Made by a program: the position numbers and the translations under genes. From NCBI GenBank assembly GCA_913048065.1, contig CAJWVG010000005.1:1-46732 (forward strand): a stretch of DNA of 46,732 nt. The letters are read 5' to 3'. How positions within the stretch are numbered: the stretch's first letter is position 1; every line of letters begins with the position of its first letter. The stretch comes from an uncultured Gammaproteobacteria bacterium. Lineage in GTDB: Bacteria > Pseudomonadota > Gammaproteobacteria > GCA-002705445 > GCA-002716945. Under the pieces are notes generated by a model, which did not search any database, was not told where the DNA came from, and saw only the letters and a program-made list of their open reading frames with translations. Of the stretch, positions 40,558 through 46,732 are shown one piece after another.

Positions 40558-41478
40558 CTATTCATCAGTAGCCTTGTTATCTTTAATACCTGCCCTAGGA
40601 TGAGATTTATTGTATATACTTTTTAGATGCTCGAAATCCAGGTTGGTATATATTTGTGTTGTGCTGATGTCTTCATGACCTAAAAACTCTTGTACAGCGC
40701 GAAGATCACCAGAAGATTCTAATAAGTGAGTAGCACAAGAGTGTCTCAATGTATGAGGACTAATTTTACAATTCAAACCAATAACTTTACACCAATAATC
40801 TAATCTTAACTGAACAGATCTATTTGAAAGTCTTTTGCCAAATTTATTCAAAAAAAGAGCTTCGTCTTTTGTTTTACTTTCTCTATTATCAATCCATTTT
40901 CTTAGTGCTTTAATAGCCTGAGAACCAATTGGTAAATATCTTTGTTTATTGCCTTTACCTACAACTGATAAGATCCGATCACTAAAATTAATGGAGGTTA
41001 TATTAAGAGATGTGATTTCGCTTAGTCGAAGTCCTGAACTATACATGAGTTCAATCATTGCTTTATCACGAAATGCAGCAAATGAATTTTCAGGGATTCT
41101 ACATAATTGTTCAATTTGTTCAATAGATAAAATATATGGTAGTTTTTGTGATTTCTTTGGAGTAATTATTTTTTTTGTAGGGTTTATAGTGATTATTCGT
41201 TTTTTAGTTAGATAGTTAAATATTGATCTAATAGAAGAAGCTTTTCTGGACAAAGATGTTGCCGAAAGACCTCTACGATGTAATTTATTGATATAACTCT
41301 GTATGATTTCACTGGTGATATCGCTCAATGATACAATACCAATGTCTAAAAGATATAATTCAAATTTTTGAAGATCTAAGAAATAGTTTTTATGAGTCGC
41401 GGGACTATACAGCTTTTCGTATTTAAGATAAGAAAAAAATAATTTACTAGCGGATTTAAAGTTATTCGTTCCAGACAT
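40558..41478 (-). CDS. xerC: Tyrosine recombinase XerC
   Basis: 'YSSGLRLSEITSL', 'GKGNKQRYLPI', 'SPHTLRHSCATHLLESSGDLRAVQEFLGHEDISTTQIYT'; start assigned to internal ATG 41478. Confidence 0.93.
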   Translation of the reverse strand: MSGTNNFKSASKLFFSYLKYEKLYSPATHKNYFLDLQKFELYLLDIGIVSLSDITSEIIQSYINKLHRRGLSATSLSRKASSIRSIFNYLTKKRIITINPTKKIITPKKSQKLPYILSIEQIEQLCRIPENSFAAFRDKAMIELMYSSGLRLSEITSLNITSINFSDRILSVVGKGNKQRYLPIGSQAIKALRKWIDNRESKTKDEALFLNKFGKRLSNRSVQLRLDYWCKVIGLNCKISPHTLRHSCATHLLESSGDLRAVQEFLGHEDISTTQIYTNLDFEHLKSIYNKSHPRAGIKDNKATDE

Positions 41479-42346
41479 TATCGTATTCATATGTGCTTGG
41501 ACCAACTAGAGTAAGATTAGTAGCTTCATTTTGTGATTCAGACGCATTACCCCAATTAATTTTTAGTGTTCCGCCTTCTTGCTCAACATTAATGCTATTT
41601 TTTTGATGGTTGTCTTTTAAGAAATTTTGAATGCAAAATGCACCAGCTGCAGAAGCCGCACTCCCACAAGATTTTGTCCAACCAGCGCCTCGTTCATTTA
41701 CCTTAATAATCAAATTAATAGTCGGATCAGAAATTAATTCATGATAATTGAGAAGAAAAGATATGTTGGCCCCATCATCATATACGCTGTTTAAAATATT
41801 TGATATATGTTCTTTATGCGTATAGCAATCCTTAGAAAAGACTACGCAATGAAAATTACCGATCAATATGGGGGCATAGCTAAAAGATAACTTCCCATTT
41901 TCCGTTGAAGACTCAACATGGCATACAATATTCTCACTTTCAAAGGTCAAATCTGAACTATAATTACTAATCGGTGATTCCAATAGAAAAAATGGAGCGC
42001 CCATGTCGATAGAAATATTATTTTCATCTACATATCGAGCTTCATAAGCAATATCCCCAACAATTATGGAGCATGATGAAAAATTAAATTTTGTTTTAAG
42101 ATAGAGCATAATGGCACGCATGCCATTGCCACACTGTTTTGCTTGAGTACCATCTTGATTATATATGATACACTCAACAGAATTATTATTACCTAGCTTG
42201 ATTATCAATAATTGATCACAACCAATAGTCTCTCGTGAACATAATGATAAAATTAATTCTGGTTTAAATTTGATATTTTGAGATGTATTATCAATTATGA
42301 TGAAATCATTACCCTGGCTGTTCATTTTAGTAAACGCTATCGACAT
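41462..42346 (-). CDS. dapF: Diaminopimelate epimerase
   Basis: 'FTKMNSQGNDFIIID', 'DGTQAKQCGNGMRAI', 'VNERGAGWTKSCGSAASAAGAF'. Confidence 0.95.
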   Translation of the reverse strand: MSIAFTKMNSQGNDFIIIDNTSQNIKFKPELILSLCSRETIGCDQLLIIKLGNNNSVECIIYNQDGTQAKQCGNGMRAIMLYLKTKFNFSSCSIIVGDIAYEARYVDENNISIDMGAPFFLLESPISNYSSDLTFESENIVCHVESSTENGKLSFSYAPILIGNFHCVVFSKDCYTHKEHISNILNSVYDDGANISFLLNYHELISDPTINLIIKVNERGAGWTKSCGSAASAAGAFCIQNFLKDNHQKNSINVEQEGGTLKINWGNASESQNEATNLTLVGPSTYEYDNVWNE

Positions 42347-42361
42347 TTAATTATTCCACGG

Positions 42362-43606
42362 CTAAACCAAACATTTTTTTTCATTTTCTAAGATTTGTTC
42401 AATAGTATCTCTTATTCTGATTTTTTTAATATCTGTATCTTTAGCGAGATACTCATCGATTTTAGGGCGAGTATTATAATTTGATGACAAGACAAACCCA
42501 TAAGCACCTACATTTTCAACACATAAGTAATCACCTTGCTTAACGGAAAGCATTCTATCCTTGCCCAAAAAGTCCGCCGTTTCACAGACTGGTCCTACTA
42601 CATCAGAGAGAATTTTTTTATTCTTAGTTTGAGAAACTTCTTTAATAGCGTGATATGCACTATATAATGGTGGCCTAATTAAATCGTTCATTCCAGCATC
42701 TACAATTAAAAAATTTTTTGATGGCGATTTTTTTGTATTAATTACTTTAGTTACTAAAATCCCTGCATCACCTACTATTGATCTTCCAGGCTCTATGAGG
42801 AGCTTTAAATCTAGGGGCTCAACTAACTTTAAAATTTCTTTAGAAAAGTCCTCTTTGGAAACAATTGGTTTTTTGTCATAAGAAATGCCCAGACCGCCAC
42901 CAATATCAATATGTTCTAATTCAATTTTCAAGCTCTTAAGCTCTTTTATTATGCTTATAACTTTACTCAGTGCATCTATGAATGGTTCTAGGCTCGTTAT
43001 TTGTGAACCGATATGGAAATCTATGCCACGAATATTTAAACCTTTATGGTCATTTGCTTCTTGATATAAATTAATAATTTCTGACTCATCAATGCCAAAC
43101 TTATTGTCACGCATACCTGTCGTTATATAGGGATGAGTCTTCACATCAATTGCCGGATTGACTCTGACTGAGACATTCGCTATTTTTTTTTCTGCTAAAG
43201 CTATTTTATTAAGAGTATTTAATTCTTCTTGAGATTCTATATTAAAACATAGTATGTTCTTAGAGAGAGCAAATTTAATTTCTTCTTCAGTTTTGCCAAC
43301 GCCAGAAAAGACGGTTTTCGCTGGATCACCTCCAGCAGCGATGACCCTCTGCAACTCGCCGGCTGAAACAATATCAAAACCTGAGCCCAAATCTGACAAA
43401 ATAGAAAGTATTGAAAGATTAGAATTAGCCTTAACTGAATAACAAAGTAAATGATTAGCAGTATTTAAGTTTTGAGTGTATTCCATAAAGTTATGTGTGA
43501 TTAAATTCTGAGAATACAAGTAAAAAGGTGTCTGATTGGTTTTGGCAAAATCTAAAACATTAACCTCATCAAAAAACAAGATATTATTTATATATTTTAC
43601 TGTCAT
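42362..43606 (-). CDS. lysA: Diaminopimelate decarboxylase
   Basis: 'PFYLYSQNLI', 'CYSVKANSNLSIL', 'GSGFDIVSAGEL', 'GLGISY', 'VGPVCETADFLGKDR'. Confidence 0.97.
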   Translation of the reverse strand: MTVKYINNILFFDEVNVLDFAKTNQTPFYLYSQNLITHNFMEYTQNLNTANHLLCYSVKANSNLSILSILSDLGSGFDIVSAGELQRVIAAGGDPAKTVFSGVGKTEEEIKFALSKNILCFNIESQEELNTLNKIALAEKKIANVSVRVNPAIDVKTHPYITTGMRDNKFGIDESEIINLYQEANDHKGLNIRGIDFHIGSQITSLEPFIDALSKVISIIKELKSLKIELEHIDIGGGLGISYDKKPIVSKEDFSKEILKLVEPLDLKLLIEPGRSIVGDAGILVTKVINTKKSPSKNFLIVDAGMNDLIRPPLYSAYHAIKEVSQTKNKKILSDVVGPVCETADFLGKDRMLSVKQGDYLCVENVGAYGFVLSSNYNTRPKIDEYLAKDTDIKKIRIRDTIEQILENEKKCLV

Positions 43607-43613
43607 GTTTACC

Positions 43614-43778
43614 TCAATTGCTATTTTCTGTCGATTGCTGATCTACAGTTTGATCTATTTGTTTTTCGGGTAATGTTAACGGACCTTTGTTGCCACATGA
43701 TGTTAGAATAATAGATGTAACTAAGGACAAAGTTAAGGTAATAATAATTCTGTTTACGCGATTTATTTTATAAGACAT
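43614..43778 (-). CDS. lptM: Small lipoprotein (LptM/YifL-like)
   Basis: Lipobox 'LTSC' followed by 'GNKGPLTLP'; upstream of lysA. Confidence 0.85.
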   Translation of the reverse strand: MSYKINRVNRIIITLTLSLVTSIILTSCGNKGPLTLPEKQIDQTVDQQSTENSN

Positions 43779-43804
43779 ATGATACATTATAATCATATTA
43801 TCTT

Positions 43805-44464
43805 GTGTCTACTAGGCTAGCAATGAATTTAAATAATAATGATTTTATAACTATTGGGAATAAAGACGAATCCGACCTAATCATTATATGGTTTCATGGT
43901 TATGGTTCCAATAATTGGTCATTTGAACCAACGCTGAAAGTAATTAACATGCAAATGAATGAAGCTGCATATATAATCATGCCAAATGCACCACTAGTAA
44001 ACGATAAAAGATCATGGTACCCACTGCCAACTAAAGATGAAAATAATGAACTGCTAGAAGACTATCAGGGGTTGCAAGCGTCCGTGAATGCCATGGATAA
44101 TTTTATAGATGGACTAAACTTAGATGTGGATAGGAAATTAATTATAGGTGGTTTTTCACAGGGTGCAGCATTAGCTCTTAGTATGTCTTTTAGTAGCCGA
44201 CATAAAATCTGTGGATGCGCAGCATTATCGGGTTATATGCCATGTGCAAAAATATATGAAAAACATGATATTAGTGTCAGGGATATTTTTATGTCTCATG
44301 GTTATGAGGATAAAGCCATTGAATATGATGCTTTCCAAAGAAGTTTAAAATTTCTTGAAAATAAGACAGATAACATTATAACGTCCGTAGGCAGTTTTGG
44401 ACATACGATAAATCAACAGGTGGCTAATGACTTAGTGTCGTGGTTTGGACAGAGGATTAAATGA
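43805..44464 (+). CDS. Phospholipase/carboxylesterase family serine hydrolase
   Basis: 'IIWFHGYGSNNWSFEPT', 'IIGGFSQGAALALSMSF', 'ALSGYMP', 'MSHGYEDKAIEY'; starts TTG or an internal ATG. Confidence 0.88.
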   Translation: MSTRLAMNLNNNDFITIGNKDESDLIIIWFHGYGSNNWSFEPTLKVINMQMNEAAYIIMPNAPLVNDKRSWYPLPTKDENNELLEDYQGLQASVNAMDNFIDGLNLDVDRKLIIGGFSQGAALALSMSFSSRHKICGCAALSGYMPCAKIYEKHDISVRDIFMSHGYEDKAIEYDAFQRSLKFLENKTDNIITSVGSFGHTINQQVANDLVSWFGQRIK

Positions 44465-44481
44465 GCCCCGGAAGGAGCTCA
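44462..44481 (-). terminator. GC-rich hairpin TGAGCTCC-ttcc-GGGGCTCA downstream of the 44494-44850 gene
   Basis: 8-bp stem on the - strand (one G-U wobble) followed by TTTAATCC; on the + strand the same pair is an A-C mismatch. Confidence 0.6.
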
Positions 44482-44493
44482 CTTAACAAACAA

Positions 44494-44850
44494 TTAGTCT
44501 CTGTGTCTTTGTGCAGCAGCCATAGCTGTTTCACTACCGTATTTCTCATTGATTTTATCTACCGTCTCAAAATGATCTGCTCTTCTATGAGTTAAACAAT
44601 TACCTTTTTTATCTACACCCCATAATGCATATGCAATAAAGGGCTTTAGATGGTCGGGTGTTTGATCAAAGTGCGGTATACCAAACCTAATAAGTAAATT
44701 ATTACGGTCTGCGCCACTATCTTTTTGTTCTTTTATAATGCGTTGTACTTCTACCTGAAGATCTTTAACATCATCTCCATTCCAAGTGCCAACTTTTGTT
44801 CCATCAGGTAATATTATGTCATCGCCTTCTGGTACTGGATGATCTGCCAT
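44494..44850 (-). CDS. Hypothetical protein, 118 aa, hydrophilic
   Basis: Own SD (aaaggagagtaaatcATG) and downstream hairpin; not recognised. Confidence 0.75.
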   Translation of the reverse strand: MADHPVPEGDDIILPDGTKVGTWNGDDVKDLQVEVQRIIKEQKDSGADRNNLLIRFGIPHFDQTPDHLKPFIAYALWGVDKKGNCLTHRRADHFETVDKINEKYGSETAMAAAQRHRD

Positions 44851-44928
44851 GATTTACTCTCCTTTTAATCGTTCATATAACATTATAATCAAAATTATCT
44901 AATCTTCTAGAGAAATAAGAGATTTATT

Positions 44929-45273
44929 CTAATTACATGAGAAGCTAGACACATAAGCATTTCTGAGCGCTAGCCCTAAAAGCGGCGCATCAGAGTATTT
45001 TGTATAAAAAGAAATATTGTCATCAATTTCTGCGTCTATCATGGCCCTCAATTGTTTTGCTGAAAGGACGAGATCTCTTGGTTTGCAATATATTTCGATA
45101 GCATGTTTTGAATATGTATGTTCATATGCCCATTCGATACCGCTTTCTAGACCATAAATATATGAATCGTAAATATTATTTGACTTTTTGTTCTTATAAT
45201 CCTGAATACTTGGCACATCAGAATGAACTGTGCCTACTTGGAATAAAAATAAGAGAAATACAAGTTTCTTCAT
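44929..45273 (-). CDS. Small exported protein, Rap1a/Tai-like
   Basis: Signal peptide 'MKKLVFLLFLFQVGTVHS', 'YCKPRDLVLSAKQLRAMIDAEI' and terminal 'FSCN' resemble the C...C Rap1a/Tai layout; weak match. Confidence 0.5.
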   Translation of the reverse strand: MKKLVFLLFLFQVGTVHSDVPSIQDYKNKKSNNIYDSYIYGLESGIEWAYEHTYSKHAIEIYCKPRDLVLSAKQLRAMIDAEIDDNISFYTKYSDAPLLGLALRNAYVSSFSCN

Positions 45274-46664
45274 TTTTTGAAACCATATTTTTTCAAGTTA
45301 TCAAGTATCATATCTGCCTGCTTAATCACAGAAGCCGGGGATGTTTGACCCAAGCCCCTCCTTGCCTTAACAGAAGCCTCTGGACCAAGAACATTAAATA
45401 TGTCCTTACCTATAAGGGGAGAAAACTTTTGTAACTGTTTGAGAGAAAGGTCTATTAATTCAAGAGATTCCTTTTCGCAAAATTTGACTATCTTCCCTAC
45501 CACATGATGTGATGTTCTAAAGGGCATTCCTTGTTTAGATAAATATTCAGCTAAATCAGTGGCCGTTGAAAAAGAGCTTCCTGCCATTTTCTCGGCTTTT
45601 TTCTTGTTCAATTTTAAAGTAGCAATGAGCCTTGGCAATAAACTTAAACAAGCCATAGTTGTGTCAATAGATTCAAGTATAAGAGATTTATCTTCTTGCA
45701 TATCTCTGTTGTAAGTTAGAGGCAGTCCTTTTAATAACGTTAAAATAGCCATCAATGACCCATAAACTGAACCCGTTTTTCCTCTTATAAGTTCAGCGAC
45801 ATCGGGATTTTTCTTTTGTGGCATAATGGAAGAACCAGTACAAAAGCCTTCATCCATATCAACTAATCCAAATTGAGGATTCATCCAAAGTACAAGCTCC
45901 TCACTTATTCTTGAAAGGTGCATCATAATCATCGCGTTATTATGGGCAAAATCACAAACATAATCCCTGTCACTGACTGCATCCATGGAATTTTTTGAGA
46001 CATTGTCAAAACCTAGTTTCTTTGCAATCATTTTTCTATCTATTTTTAAAGATGTGCCGGACAGAGCCGCTGAACCTAGTGGCAAAATATTTATAATTTT
46101 ACGTGTATTCTCAAGTCTCTGCTCATCTCTTGATAGCATCTCGTTCCAAGCTAATAAATGATGCCCAAAAGTTACGGGTTGTGCAATTTGCAAGTGAGTA
46201 AAACCAGGGAAAAGGGAATCCGAAAATTCTATTGCCATCGTAGCAAGCACATACTTAGTTTCCCTAATTTTATAAAGATAAATATCAATAAAGTCTCTTA
46301 AATATAAACGTAGATCCGTTGTAACTAAGTCATTTCTGGATCTTCCAAGATGTATTTTTTTTCCTAGATCACCAATATTTTTAACTAGTGCATTTTCGAT
46401 GTTCATATGAACATCCTCGTAATCAACAGACCACGGTAATTTGCCACTATCAGCAAGTTTTTTGACTTTTCTTAGTCCTGCCAAGATTTTTTTACACTCT
46501 GAAAGATTGATATGCCCACACTTATTTAACATTTCGACATGAGCAATAGTGACTCTAATGTCTACATCATAAAGGACAATATCGATGCTTAAGCTTTGGC
46601 TGAACTCAAGAACCTCTGCATCAATCTGTTTTGTGAACCTACTGGACCAAGTAACATTTTTCAT
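45270..46664 (-). CDS. argH: Argininosuccinate lyase
   Basis: 'VDYEDVHMNIENALV', 'HLGRSRNDLVTTDLRL', 'GFTHLQIAQPVTFGHHLLAW', 'GSSIMPQKKNPDVAELIRGK'. Confidence 0.97.
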   Translation of the reverse strand: MKNVTWSSRFTKQIDAEVLEFSQSLSIDIVLYDVDIRVTIAHVEMLNKCGHINLSECKKILAGLRKVKKLADSGKLPWSVDYEDVHMNIENALVKNIGDLGKKIHLGRSRNDLVTTDLRLYLRDFIDIYLYKIRETKYVLATMAIEFSDSLFPGFTHLQIAQPVTFGHHLLAWNEMLSRDEQRLENTRKIINILPLGSAALSGTSLKIDRKMIAKKLGFDNVSKNSMDAVSDRDYVCDFAHNNAMIMMHLSRISEELVLWMNPQFGLVDMDEGFCTGSSIMPQKKNPDVAELIRGKTGSVYGSLMAILTLLKGLPLTYNRDMQEDKSLILESIDTTMACLSLLPRLIATLKLNKKKAEKMAGSSFSTATDLAEYLSKQGMPFRTSHHVVGKIVKFCEKESLELIDLSLKQLQKFSPLIGKDIFNVLGPEASVKARRGLGQTSPASVIKQADMILDNLKKYGFKK

Positions 46665-46732
46665 TATTTTATTAATTTTTAATTACATTATTTATTAGTA
46701 AGTATAGTATAAATAAAAACAAAAAATTATAA

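Noticed and set aside
40558-41478. Tyrosine recombinase as a sign of an integrative element
   Set aside because: Sits next to dapF-lysA in the normal chromosomal xerC position, with no att-like repeats, cargo or tRNA nearby.
45108-45434. 108-aa + strand ORF
   Set aside because: Antisense to argH and the small exported protein; no supporting features.
1-46732. CRISPR arrays, rRNA, tRNA, transposons, prophage, toxin-antitoxin or defence islands
   Set aside because: No regularly spaced repeats, transposase motifs or recognisable RNA genes were seen; the window is almost all core metabolism.

Overview
This is a low-GC, densely packed bacterial chromosomal segment. Gene content and order suggest a streamlined, probably marine gammaproteobacterium: coaBC-dut-algC-argB..pyrE-crc/xth-like, tsaC-hemF..aroE, lptM-lysA-dapF-xerC, and nudE/cysQ/yrfG. 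It is almost entirely core metabolism: amtB, tatABC, a his cluster, trkHA, fmt/def, topA, haem, biotin, ubiquinone and cytochrome c maturation genes, recG, xerC and argH. I see no rRNA, convincing tRNA, CRISPR array, transposase or prophage. The most interesting object is argB (acetylglutamate kinase). Its reading frame is continuous with an N-terminal Cro/CI-type helix-turn-helix domain, and it sits just downstream of a perfect 18-bp palindrome, suggesting a self-regulating enzyme-repressor fusion. Other points of interest are: (i) a formaldehyde-activating-enzyme (Fae) homologue that appears to lack the catalytic His, next to a gamma-carbonic anhydrase; (ii) a good sigma-54 promoter in front of amtB; (iii) a Crc-position ExoIII-family gene that keeps nuclease residues; (iv) gaps in otherwise conserved neighbourhoods (hisI, rsmB, DUF484); (v) a split ccm locus in which ccmB and ccmC overlap tail to tail; (vi) an unexplained 62-nt stem-loop upstream of amtB. 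All assignments come from reading the sequence and recalled family motifs; no database search was possible.
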